Below are positions 42,961 to 51,233 of a stretch of 64,000 bases of DNA, piece after piece (position 1 is the first letter of the stretch; the number at the start of each line of letters is the position of its first letter). The notes beneath the pieces were generated by a model, which was given only the letters and a program-made list of their open reading frames with translations, made no database searches and was not told the origin of the DNA. Made by a program: the position numbers and the translations under genes. The stretch comes from Bacillota bacterium (GTDB taxonomy: Bacteria > Bacillota > Clostridia > Christensenellales > SZUA-584), in assembly GCA_023406895.1 (NCBI GenBank), contig JAEXTV010000019.1:92723-156722 (forward strand), written 5' to 3'.

Positions 42961-44483
42961 CAGGCGATACGATTCTGGAATTAAAAAATGTCACTAAAAT
43001 CTTTCCGGGCGTTGTGGCCCTCGATAATGTTAACTTCAGCATTAAGGAAGGCGAAATCCATGCACTGATGGGGGAAAACGGTGCAGGAAAAAGCACGTTG
43101 ATCAAAATCATCACGGGCGTTTATAAGCAAAACGATGGTAAAATGTTCGTCAACGGCAAGGAAGTATCGTTTAACAGCCCCAGGGATGCATTTGCAGTTG
43201 GGATTAACGTAGTGCATCAGGAACGGAATCTGTTTCCCACGTTCTCCGTTGCCGGCAACATCATGATTGAGCATTATACTGAAAAAATGTTGAAGCGGAT
43301 AAACCAAGCGGAGATCAATCAGGCGGCTCAGAAGTATATTAACATGGTTGGGCTCGATATTCCGCCGACTAAAAACGTGGAAACGCTTAGTGCCGGACAA
43401 AAGCAGTTGATAGAAATCGCCAAGGCACTCTCGTCGGATGCCAAGATCATACTGCTTGATGAGCCAACGGCATCAATTTCAGTAAACGAAGCGAAAATGC
43501 TGATCGACTTGATCAAACAGCTCAGGGATAAAGGTATCTCGTTCATATTCGTTTCGCATAAAATTGAAGAAGTTTTCTCTGTGGCTGATACAGTAACGGT
43601 GCTCAGAGATGGTAAAAATGTGGCGTCTATTGAAACCAATGAGATATCGACACCTATTAAAGATATGACGCGTGATGACCTGATCACACGTATGGTCGGA
43701 AGATCTGAGGAGTTTACGTCGCTTGAAATGCGTAACTTCGATAACGCGGAAGTGGTTTTGGAAGCGAAAAACCTGAGAAGTGTGGATTCACCTAAACCGA
43801 AATCCTTCCAACTCAGGAAAGGTGAGCTGCTGGGATGGTACGGATTAGTGGGCGCGGGACGTACCGAGTTTGCGCGAACACTGATCGGCTTTGACCCGGC
43901 AATAGAAGGCGAACAATTTATCAATGGTAAGAAAGTCAAAACAAAAAGCGTTGAACAAGCGCAGAATAAATACGGCCTTTGCTATTTGAGCGAGAACCGA
44001 AAAGAAGAAGGATTGTTTTTGGATCATAGTGTGAAGATAAACATCACTTCCACTATACTGAAAAAAATTAAGGGCTTTGCATCGTTTCTCAACATGAAAA
44101 AGGAAACGGAAATTGCACAACATTATCGGGAAGAGCTGCAAATAAAAACACCCCACCTCAAACAGGAGGTTAGAAACCTGAGCGGTGGTAACCAACAGAA
44201 GGTGAGCTTGGGGAAAGCTTTGGCGCTGGATCCCGAAATACTGATTATTGATGAACCCACGGTGGGTATCGATATTAAGACAAAATCTGAGATCCACAAG
44301 CTCATGTTCAATCTGACTGAGACTGGAAAATCTGTTATCTGCATTACTTCGGATATGCCTGAAATCGTGCAGATTGCTGACAGAATCATTGTTTTCAAAG
44401 ATGGCCGTATTGTGGGCGAGATCAACAATACGAAGTCGTATGATGAGATGAGCAAAGAGATCATGAACATGATAATGAATTAG
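42957..44483 (+). CDS. Sugar ABC transporter ATP-binding protein (RbsA/MglA type)
   Basis: The 508-residue protein has two NBDs. NBD1 is intact: Walker A GENGAGKST, signature LSAGQKQ and Walker B ILLDEPTAS. NBD2 shows the usual family variant GLVGAGRTE but intact LSGGNQQK and ILIIDEPTVGID. It should power the import of the sugar through the two permeases. Start ATG 42957 overlaps the preceding stop. A TTAAGCC/GGCTTAA hairpin follows before the binding-protein gene. Confidence 0.95.
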   Translation: MTGDTILELKNVTKIFPGVVALDNVNFSIKEGEIHALMGENGAGKSTLIKIITGVYKQNDGKMFVNGKEVSFNSPRDAFAVGINVVHQERNLFPTFSVAGNIMIEHYTEKMLKRINQAEINQAAQKYINMVGLDIPPTKNVETLSAGQKQLIEIAKALSSDAKIILLDEPTASISVNEAKMLIDLIKQLRDKGISFIFVSHKIEEVFSVADTVTVLRDGKNVASIETNEISTPIKDMTRDDLITRMVGRSEEFTSLEMRNFDNAEVVLEAKNLRSVDSPKPKSFQLRKGELLGWYGLVGAGRTEFARTLIGFDPAIEGEQFINGKKVKTKSVEQAQNKYGLCYLSENRKEEGLFLDHSVKINITSTILKKIKGFASFLNMKKETEIAQHYREELQIKTPHLKQEVRNLSGGNQQKVSLGKALALDPEILIIDEPTVGIDIKTKSEIHKLMFNLTETGKSVICITSDMPEIVQIADRIIVFKDGRIVGEINNTKSYDEMSKEIMNMIMN

Positions 44484-44493
44484 TTATATAAAT

Positions 44494-44513
44494 TTTAAGC
44501 CATAAGGCTTAAT
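44494..44513 (+). promoter_or_regulatory. Hairpin between ATPase and binding-protein genes
   Basis: TTAAGCC and GGCTTAA around four bases, followed by AATTAAAAA rather than T residues. It may protect the downstream mRNA and raise binding-protein output. Confidence 0.4.
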
Positions 44514-44541
44514 TAAAAAAACGAAAGGACGAAAAAGAGAA

Positions 44542-45669
44542 ATGAAAAGACTAATTGTACTTGTACTGGCTGTATGCATGCTTCTTGGCATGGTAGCATG
44601 TGGTGCGCCTGCGGCATCGTCTGCAGAGCCTGAGGCAACGCCGAAAGCGGATACGCAGACTGAGATCGAAATGGACGACATGCAGAATGTCGTTGAAGGG
44701 GGCGCGAAAGAAGGCGCTGACTATAACTTCGCGATCGTTTACGGCGGCGTTCATCCGTTCTTCGACCCGTGGGCACCTGGCGCAAAAGCAGCGGCAGAAG
44801 ACCTGGGCATTCCGGAACCCAACATCACAAGCCCGCAGAACTGGGATCAGACCGAGCAGAATGCAATCATTGACGGCCTCGTAGCGGGCGGTATCAATGG
44901 TCTCGGCTTCTTTACATCGGATGCTGTGGCTGGTAACGAAAAGATCACCGAGCTGGTTGGCATGGGTATCCCCGTGGTGACCATGGGCGGATCTCCGGCA
45001 ACTCCCTCTAAGGCGAGCTTCTGCTATGCCACCGATGTGGGCGCTTCCGTGGCCTATGCAACACAGGCGATCATTGACGAGCTGAAGGCTCAGGGCAAAA
45101 CGGAAGGCAAACTGCTCCACCTTTGCTCTTCGCTGGCTGACACCAACACACAGAAGAGACAGGCTGCTATCACTGAAGTTCTGGCGAAACCCGAAAATGC
45201 TGGCTTTACGCTCGAATGGGAACTGGCTGACACCGATGCGACAGAACCGGCAGAAGAAGCTATCTCGTCCATGTACGCTTCCTATATTGACGAAGTCGAT
45301 GGTATTGTTTGCACCGGCTATGTCAACGCACAGGTTCTTGCCAAAACGATGAATGAGAGAAAGTCGAATGATGGCATCGTTGCTATCGGTATCGATGACT
45401 CGGCTGATGTCCTGAGTGCCATCGAAAACGGTTACATGTACGGAACAATGACACAGAGCGCTTGGGCCATGGGTTATGTCGGTACATACGCGCTGAAGTT
45501 GTTTGCTGATGGTTACACAATGAAACCGGATGCTCCGTTCTTCATCGACTCTGGATTCTTCCTTCTGAAACAGGACGGCCTTGCAACCTATGCCGACCAG
45601 CAGAAGCAGATGGCTTATGACTTTGTGTCCACAATGGCTGACAAATACTTCGTTGCACCCGCAAAATAA
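44542..45669 (+). CDS. Sugar ABC transporter substrate-binding lipoprotein 1
   Basis: The 375-residue protein has a lipobox (GMVAC, Cys about 20), an Ala/Glu-rich linker and an RbsB/XylF-type binding fold (FAIVYGGVHPFFDPWAPGA, TSPQNWDQTEQN, DGIVCTGYVNAQVL, AIGIDDSADVL). It captures the substrate for the adjacent permease-ATPase complex. AAAGGA precedes the ATG. A close paralogue lies 369 bp downstream, and both are followed by the same type of hairpin repeat. Confidence 0.93.
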   Translation: MKRLIVLVLAVCMLLGMVACGAPAASSAEPEATPKADTQTEIEMDDMQNVVEGGAKEGADYNFAIVYGGVHPFFDPWAPGAKAAAEDLGIPEPNITSPQNWDQTEQNAIIDGLVAGGINGLGFFTSDAVAGNEKITELVGMGIPVVTMGGSPATPSKASFCYATDVGASVAYATQAIIDELKAQGKTEGKLLHLCSSLADTNTQKRQAAITEVLAKPENAGFTLEWELADTDATEPAEEAISSMYASYIDEVDGIVCTGYVNAQVLAKTMNERKSNDGIVAIGIDDSADVLSAIENGYMYGTMTQSAWAMGYVGTYALKLFADGYTMKPDAPFFIDSGFFLLKQDGLATYADQQKQMAYDFVSTMADKYFVAPAK

Positions 45670-45690
45670 AGTCTGCCTTTAGTACACAAA

Positions 45691-45735
45691 AAAGGTTAAC
45701 ACTATTTACTAGAAATAGTATAGTTCCGTCACAAG
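45691..45735. repeat. Hairpin repeat downstream of binding protein 1
   Basis: AAAGGTTAACACTATTTACT ... GTTCCGTCACAAG; related along its length to 47171-47216. It can fold through ACTATTT/AAATAGT. It sits just after the gene for binding protein 1. Confidence 0.55.
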
Positions 45736-45770
45736 ACAACCCCGGCAAAAGTGATTTTGTCGGGGTTGTT
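45736..45770 (+). terminator. Terminator after binding protein 1
   Basis: ACAACCCCGGCAAAA pairs with TTTTGTCGGGGTTGT around four bases; a short T/A sequence follows. Confidence 0.75.
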
Positions 45771-45997
45771 ACATATGCTGATCAGAATACGACAGAAGCA
45801 AAGCCTGTTTTGGCATATCGACGAACTGAGGCATAAGGCGGATTTAGCGTTTAACTGAGGAAACGATGCGGTTGGCATACTACTCAAAGCATTTGCACAA
45901 GTGCAAATCGGTACGATTCTCTTATGGCCTGATGTGAGCGGATGGTGATGGCTGCGATAAAAACAAATGATTGTGAATATATACGATGCGGTCATAT
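45771..45997. other. Non-coding gap between the two binding-protein genes
   Basis: About 230 bp without a supported gene. It ends in the promoter of the second binding protein. Confidence 0.35.
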
Positions 45998-46007
45998 CTG
46001 GTATAAT
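45998..46007 (+). promoter_or_regulatory. Extended -10 promoter for binding protein 2
   Basis: CTGGTATAAT contains TG-N-TATAAT 31 bp before the ATG; no good -35 box. It suggests independent transcription of the second copy. Confidence 0.45.
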
Positions 46008-46037
46008 ATTAAGAGTATCTGGCACGAGGAGTTTAAT

Positions 46038-47147
46038 ATGAAAAGAATTATTGCATTCGTTTTGAATATTATTCTGATTCTATTGCTTGTCGCCTGCAGT
46101 CAGCCGAACATCATCGATAATACACCTCAAGAAACAGATGATGACTCGCACGAGGAGAGCAGTGCTTTAATTGAAGAAGAGGGTGAAGTGGCAGACCCTG
46201 CCGATTATCAGTTTGCCATCGTTTACGGGGGGGCGCATCCATATTTTAATCCGTATGAGCCGGGTGCAAAGGCAGCCGCAAAGGATCTGGGGATACCTGA
46301 GCCGTTTATTGTGAGTCCGCAGGCTTGGGATCAAACAGAGCAGAATCAGGTGCTGGAAACCGTTATTGCCAAGGGTGCAAAGGGAATCGGGATGTTTCCT
46401 TCTAATGCAGTAACCAGCAATGTTCAAATAACGAAGATGGTTTTAAACGGCATTCCAACCATTGCGTTAGGAGGATCTCCTGCGTTGCCGTCTGATGCAG
46501 AATTTTGTTTTGCGACGGATGTGGGGGCCTCGGTGGCCCAAGGCACACAGGAACTCATTAACAAGTTGAAAGCGAAAGGCCTGACAAAAGGGAACATTGT
46601 CCATCTGTGCAGCTCGCTTGGAGATGCAAATACTAAGAAACGTCAGCTGGCGATTCAGGAGGTTTTGGCGAGGCCTGAAAACGACGGATTTGTTCTTTAT
46701 CAGGAGCTTGCGGATACCGATGCGATAGAGCCGGCTGAAAAAGCCATAAGTACAATGTTTGCCTCTTATATAGCAAAGGTTGATGGTATTATATGCACGG
46801 GATATGTTAATGCGCAGGTATTGGCTAAGACGATGATGAATATGAAAGAAGAGAGAGTCGTTGCAATTGGCATTGATGATTCGCAGGATGTGCTGGATGC
46901 TATTGAAAGTGGCTTTATGTACGGGACCATGACTCAAAATCCATGGGGCATGGGCTATGTAGGCATTTATGCTCTTAAACTACTGAAGGATGGGTATACA
47001 TATAAACCGGATAAACCGTTTTTTATAGATTCGGGTTATTTTTTGTTAACGAAAGAGGGCTTGCCGACTTATCAGAAAACTGTTGAAGCCAACACGAGAG
47101 ACTTTGTCAGTACGATGAAAGATAAATATTTCAATCCTCCAGCATAA
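46038..47147 (+). CDS. Sugar ABC transporter substrate-binding lipoprotein 2
   Basis: The 369-residue paralogue of the protein encoded at 44542 has lipobox LLVAC (Cys about 19), an acidic linker and matching motifs (FAIVYGGAHPYFNPYEPGA, SPQAWDQTEQN, DGIICTGYVNAQVL, AIGIDDSQDVL). It has no own permease and probably delivers the same or a related ligand to the upstream transporter. GAGGAG precedes ATG 46038. More A/T-rich codons are used than in copy 1. Confidence 0.92.
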   Translation: MKRIIAFVLNIILILLLVACSQPNIIDNTPQETDDDSHEESSALIEEEGEVADPADYQFAIVYGGAHPYFNPYEPGAKAAAKDLGIPEPFIVSPQAWDQTEQNQVLETVIAKGAKGIGMFPSNAVTSNVQITKMVLNGIPTIALGGSPALPSDAEFCFATDVGASVAQGTQELINKLKAKGLTKGNIVHLCSSLGDANTKKRQLAIQEVLARPENDGFVLYQELADTDAIEPAEKAISTMFASYIAKVDGIICTGYVNAQVLAKTMMNMKEERVVAIGIDDSQDVLDAIESGFMYGTMTQNPWGMGYVGIYALKLLKDGYTYKPDKPFFIDSGYFLLTKEGLPTYQKTVEANTRDFVSTMKDKYFNPPA

Positions 47148-47170
47148 GTTCAGAGCAAGATTCTATAAAA

Positions 47171-47216
47171 AAAGGTTAACATTATTCACTAAGAACAATG
47201 TTAACCCCGTCACAAG
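47171..47216. repeat. Hairpin repeat downstream of binding protein 2
   Basis: GGTTAACATT...AATGTTAACC forms a strong stem (47174-47206), followed by CCGTCACAAG as in the copy at 45691. It lacks a T tract. The gene-plus-hairpin unit was duplicated. Confidence 0.6.
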
Positions 47217-47748
47217 TAGCCCAGTAATGAGCCGAGTACATCATAATATAAAATGTTTTAAAATGTCAATAAATATCCAAAGCTTTCTCTTTGATTATTA
47301 TATTGGCTGTCTTTCAAATATATAATCACTATTTGTTAAAACCAAAGCAGCCCACTGCTTATATAAGTATGCTGTGGCGATATGTTTAAAAATGGGATAG
47401 GCCAAACGATATGCATAGCGATGACGACGAGCTGTAAAAATTAATAAATCGGATTCTCTAATTTTAGTCTTGCCGATAGGTCATATCAAGCCTTTTGAGA
47501 ATTGATAATGCCTTGAACGAGCCCAATCAGTCGGCTGCTGCTGCGCGTGCGTGGATGGTCAGCGGACCAAACAGAGGTGCACAATTCTTGATAAAAGTGT
47601 TTACAACGCCTCATTGACAAAGCTCAGCAATGTCATCCCGCAGCGCTCATATCTGAGGTGCCGTTACCCGCAAAGCCGACGTGAGAAAAAGACCGTATAA
47701 TAAGATAAAAGCAAACTGATGATGCAGGATATTCCGTCATCTGCAACT
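47217..47748. other. Non-coding region between island and exoprotein cluster
   Basis: About 530 bp. It is A/T-rich in the first half and mixed in the second, with no open frame carrying start signals. It may hold decayed sequence at the island's right edge. Confidence 0.4.
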
Positions 47749-48459
47749 CTATTCCGCAAATAGCTGATCCATATATGTTTTACGCACCTGTGTATAAAGC
47801 CGCCGCGACACCGGCACAACACTGCCTGTATAAGTCAAAATATCTGCAGAGCGAAGCTCCTGTATTTGCCAGATGTTGACGATAAACGCTCGGTGGACAC
47901 GAATAAAGTCCGGCCTTTGCAAAAGAACACCTTCATAATCGGAAAGAGGCGCGACGAGCTCCCGGACACTGCCGTCCGTCAAATGAAAGCGCAGCATTCT
48001 ATTTATGACTTCCACAAAGGCAAGCCTGAAAAACGGAATGTTGGCAACGCCATTTTGAAACTTGACGGAAAAACCGTCTTCGGGTTTTTGAGCCATGCGG
48101 AACAGTTTGTCCAAAATTGGAAAGAGATTATCCGACGTTGCAGGCTTTAAAAGGTAGGCAAACGCTTCTACGGAATAGCTTTCCACAGCAAATTCCGGCG
48201 ACGAGGTTAAAAACGCAATCTTTATGTTTGCATCAAACTCCCTGATTTCATGAGCAATCTCCATCCCGTTTACCAACGGCATCATGACATCCAAAAGCAG
48301 AAATTCAAAACCGCCTTTACGCACATCCTCCAGAAGTGCAATGCCATCTGAATATGTGATGTATGTAAAGCAGGCTTTCGTTTTCTCACGATAGTCGTTC
48401 AGCAGCTTTGAGAGTCTGTTGAGCTCTTTTATTTGATCATCACATACGCCGATACGCAT
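47749..48459 (-). CDS. LytTR-family response regulator (orphan)
   Basis: The 236-residue protein has a receiver domain (CDDQ near the start, phosphoacceptor Asp in LLLDVMMP, about 57) and a C-terminal LytTR DNA-binding domain (about 130-230, with RFHLTDGSVRELVAPLSDYEGVL, FIRVHRAFIVN and VVPVSRRLY). Such AgrA-like regulators control exoprotein or bacteriocin genes. No histidine kinase gene is nearby. It is transcribed divergently from the clostripain-family gene across about 200 bp, so it may control that cluster. Confidence 0.92.
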   Translation of the reverse strand: MRIGVCDDQIKELNRLSKLLNDYREKTKACFTYITYSDGIALLEDVRKGGFEFLLLDVMMPLVNGMEIAHEIREFDANIKIAFLTSSPEFAVESYSVEAFAYLLKPATSDNLFPILDKLFRMAQKPEDGFSVKFQNGVANIPFFRLAFVEVINRMLRFHLTDGSVRELVAPLSDYEGVLLQRPDFIRVHRAFIVNIWQIQELRSADILTYTGSVVPVSRRLYTQVRKTYMDQLFAE

Positions 48460-48662
48460 ATTTGGTCACCCCGTTGATTTGTACGTTATATTTTATATTT
48501 TACCATAAGAAGCTTGTATGGTGTCACTTCTTATCGACCGTTTACAACAAAAAACACCACCATTCGTGCGTTAAGCGGTTATGATAAAAAAATTTTGCTA
48601 TGTTCGTATTGTGGCATCAGTCAGTGCCTGTGGAAATTAATGTTTAAATACAAGGAGAAATC

Positions 48663-50693
48663 ATGAAAAAGCTATTACCTTTTTTATTGGCCATCGTCCT
48701 AATGCTCGGACTCTTTGCCGGTTGCGGTGATGGTACCGGCCTTGGCGAAGCGGCCACCACCGAAAACAACCCCGATCAAACCGGTTTATCTGAAGACACA
48801 GACATAGTCTTCAGCAACCCCACCGGAGATACATGGACGATACTTGTGTATTTATGCGGCACCGATTTGGAGACAAACGGGGGCTTTGCTTCAATAAACC
48901 TGCAGGAAATGACACTCGCCACAGGGTCGGATAAGGTGAACGTTATTATTGAAACCGGCGGCACACAGCAATGGGCCATTGACGGCATTGATCCCGGGCA
49001 GATACAGCGATGGAAAGCGGTTCCCGGAGATATAGAGCTGCTGGACAGTCAGCCCTTAGCCAACATGGGCGAAGCGGAAACACTGGGAAGTTTCCTGAAA
49101 TGGGGCGTTGAAAACTATCCGGCGGACAAGTATATGTGCGCCATGTGGGATCACGGCGGCGGCAGCGTGGCCGGAATTGCTGTTGACGAATTGCATGGCG
49201 GAGACATGCTCAACCTGAAGGAGTTATCTCAAGGCTTGTCCATGGCCGGGGTTCAATTTGAACTGATAGGCTTTGACGCCTGCCTCATGTCAACCATGGA
49301 AACGGCGGCGGCGTTAACGCCCTACGCACGCTATATGGTGGCTTCACAGGAGCTTGAGCCCGGTACCGGCTGGGATTACACGGCATGGCTTAACGCCCTG
49401 GCGGCAGATACCACGGCAGACGGCCTCGCGGTAGGCACAACGATTTGCGACAGTTTTTATGAAAAATGCGCGGCAGGGGGCACTGAAAGCCTTGCGACAT
49501 TGGCTGTCACAGATTTGTCCAAAATTCCCGATTTGACGTCGGCCTTTGACGCCATGGCCGCCGATATGAAGGGCTTCACTTCCGTTACGGAAAAGCTGCA
49601 GCCATTGACGCAAGCGATTGTCAGGGCGGAGAATTACGGCGGAAACAATGACAGCGAAGGCTATACCAACATGGTTGACCTTGGCGACTTGACTTTATGT
49701 GCCGAAGGCGTGCTCGGTGATACCGGCGATGCCCTGCTCAACGCTCTTTTTGCGGCGGTACCCTACCATGTGGCGGGCGAAGGGCGGCAACGGAGTAACG
49801 GCTTGTCTCTGTATGTGCCCTTGGCTGCCGTGCCGGATGAGCTGGATCAGTACGCCACTCTGGCGGCAACCAGCGGTGAATATTTACGTTTCTTAGAGGG
49901 GCTGTACGATTGGACGGTGCCCGAAGGCGTGGTGATAAGCCAGCCCGTATTCCCTACAGGGGAACAAGCGCCCGTCGGGGAGCAAGCACTCGTGGACGAT
50001 GTCGAAGCCGCCCAAGCATTAAGCTCCGGGGACTTTGCGTTTTCATTTACCACGGCCATTAGCGACCAAGGCTCAATCGTCCTTGACGTGATTGACGACG
50101 CAGAGATCATCAGCACTGTTGCTTTTAACCTGTTTTATCAGGATGACGAGAGCAATGTGCTTTGGTATCTGGGCAGCGATTTTGACATCAATCAAAATGA
50201 TGAGGGGACTCAATTTTGGGATAACTACCGTAACGTGTGGACGATCATCAATGATAATCTTTGCACGATGAAGGCCCTGAGCTTTACCGAAGATTATATT
50301 CTTTATACTGTGCCTGTACTGGTAAACGGCAATCCCACCAATTTGCGCATGCTCTACCACAACGACACCGCTGAGTACGAGGTCATAGGCACTTGGGATG
50401 GCATAGACAGCGAAACCGGTATGAGCAGCCGCGAAGTAAAAAAACTGCAAGATGGCGATCAGGTGGAGTTCGCATTTGAAGCATATGATCTGACCACCGG
50501 TGAGGACGCTTCTTTTGTGGGCGGCGGCTTCACTGTAAGCGGACCGATTATTGCGGAGGAAGCTACCCTCTTTGACGGTGTTTACTATTATCAATATGAA
50601 ATCAAAGATATATTTGGAAATACCTATCAAAGCGATTATGCGGTGATGGAATCTCTGGGAGGAGAAATCACCATAGAAATGGCGCAGTCGTAA
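48663..50693 (+). CDS. Clostripain-family (C11) cysteine protease lipoprotein
   Basis: The 676-residue protein has a lipobox (FAGC, Cys about 21) and a C11 protease domain with the catalytic dyad H164 (WDHGGG) and C207 (GFDACLMS). The early segment DTWTILVYLCGTDLE matches the family. The C-terminal third (about 430-676) is beta-rich without recognised motifs. It probably cleaves after basic residues outside the cell, anchored to the membrane. AAGGAG precedes the ATG. It heads the exoprotein cluster and faces the LytTR gene. Confidence 0.92.
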   Translation: MKKLLPFLLAIVLMLGLFAGCGDGTGLGEAATTENNPDQTGLSEDTDIVFSNPTGDTWTILVYLCGTDLETNGGFASINLQEMTLATGSDKVNVIIETGGTQQWAIDGIDPGQIQRWKAVPGDIELLDSQPLANMGEAETLGSFLKWGVENYPADKYMCAMWDHGGGSVAGIAVDELHGGDMLNLKELSQGLSMAGVQFELIGFDACLMSTMETAAALTPYARYMVASQELEPGTGWDYTAWLNALAADTTADGLAVGTTICDSFYEKCAAGGTESLATLAVTDLSKIPDLTSAFDAMAADMKGFTSVTEKLQPLTQAIVRAENYGGNNDSEGYTNMVDLGDLTLCAEGVLGDTGDALLNALFAAVPYHVAGEGRQRSNGLSLYVPLAAVPDELDQYATLAATSGEYLRFLEGLYDWTVPEGVVISQPVFPTGEQAPVGEQALVDDVEAAQALSSGDFAFSFTTAISDQGSIVLDVIDDAEIISTVAFNLFYQDDESNVLWYLGSDFDINQNDEGTQFWDNYRNVWTIINDNLCTMKALSFTEDYILYTVPVLVNGNPTNLRMLYHNDTAEYEVIGTWDGIDSETGMSSREVKKLQDGDQVEFAFEAYDLTTGEDASFVGGGFTVSGPIIAEEATLFDGVYYYQYEIKDIFGNTYQSDYAVMESLGGEITIEMAQS

Positions 50694-50700
50694 GTGGCTG

Positions 50701-50735
50701 TGTCCCTCCGGCATTGATGGCCGGAGGGACATAAA
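50701..50735 (+). terminator. Terminator after the clostripain-family gene
   Basis: TGTCCCTCCGGC and GCCGGAGGGACA around a short loop; the tail is A-rich on the plus strand, so termination strength is uncertain. Confidence 0.55.
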
Positions 50736-50887
50736 AACGATGTGGAAATTGGACGATGTCTCTGCAGCGGTGAAGCATTAATGGCAATAGAAACCGATCG
50801 GGGTACAGCAACCGGCGGAGGATTTGAGATACGTCCGCAACATCAAAGACTGTATTGTTTATGGGCTGTATGTTAGGAGGGACACGT

Positions 50888-51211
50888 GTGTCAGACTGGG
50901 TTATTTGGCTGATAGCCGGGATAAGCACAACGGGTTTGGTGATTGTCTGGTTTGTTTCGGCTTACCGGAAGTTGGCACGGGCAAAGCAGAGTGTGGAAAA
51001 TGCCATCCGGCAGGTGAGGCTCCACGTAGACGGTTTTGCGCAAGTTTGCCACGGGCCATACGAAGCGGCGGCGGCAAACTCCCTGAGCGTCAGCCGGTTG
51101 ATCTACCGCGAAGCGGTAAAAAATTACGAAGCAGTGAGGGACAAGCCTGTCAACAGGCTTCCCGCACTTGTATTAGGCTATTGCGCCATCCCAAAAGCGG
51201 ATGGGCAATGA
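50888..51211 (+). CDS. Short LemA-like membrane protein
   Basis: The 107-residue protein has one N-terminal membrane helix (about 3-23) followed by a helical region. YRKLARAKQSVENAIRQVRLHV resembles the LemA start after its helix, and SRLIYREAVKNYEAVRDKPVNRLPALVLGY matches the LemA end, but the middle, about 60-80 residues of usual LemA, is missing. AGGAGGG lies six bases before GTG 50888, which fixes the start. It may be a trimmed LemA or a convergent helical protein; function unknown. The surface-protein gene starts 22 bp downstream. Confidence 0.6.
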   Translation: MSDWVIWLIAGISTTGLVIVWFVSAYRKLARAKQSVENAIRQVRLHVDGFAQVCHGPYEAAAANSLSVSRLIYREAVKNYEAVRDKPVNRLPALVLGYCAIPKADGQ

Positions 51212-51233
51212 TATACAGAAACGGAGACATTAT

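Noticed and set aside
47500..47700. Cys/Arg-rich open stretch that might be a transposase remnant
   Set aside because: No DDE, HTH or terminal inverted repeat could be recognised, and no start codon with a site is present.
48460..48662. Possible LytTR binding repeats (ACCGTTTAC and TGCGTTAAG)
   Set aside because: The two 9-mers are imperfect and start 30 bp apart rather than the expected 21.
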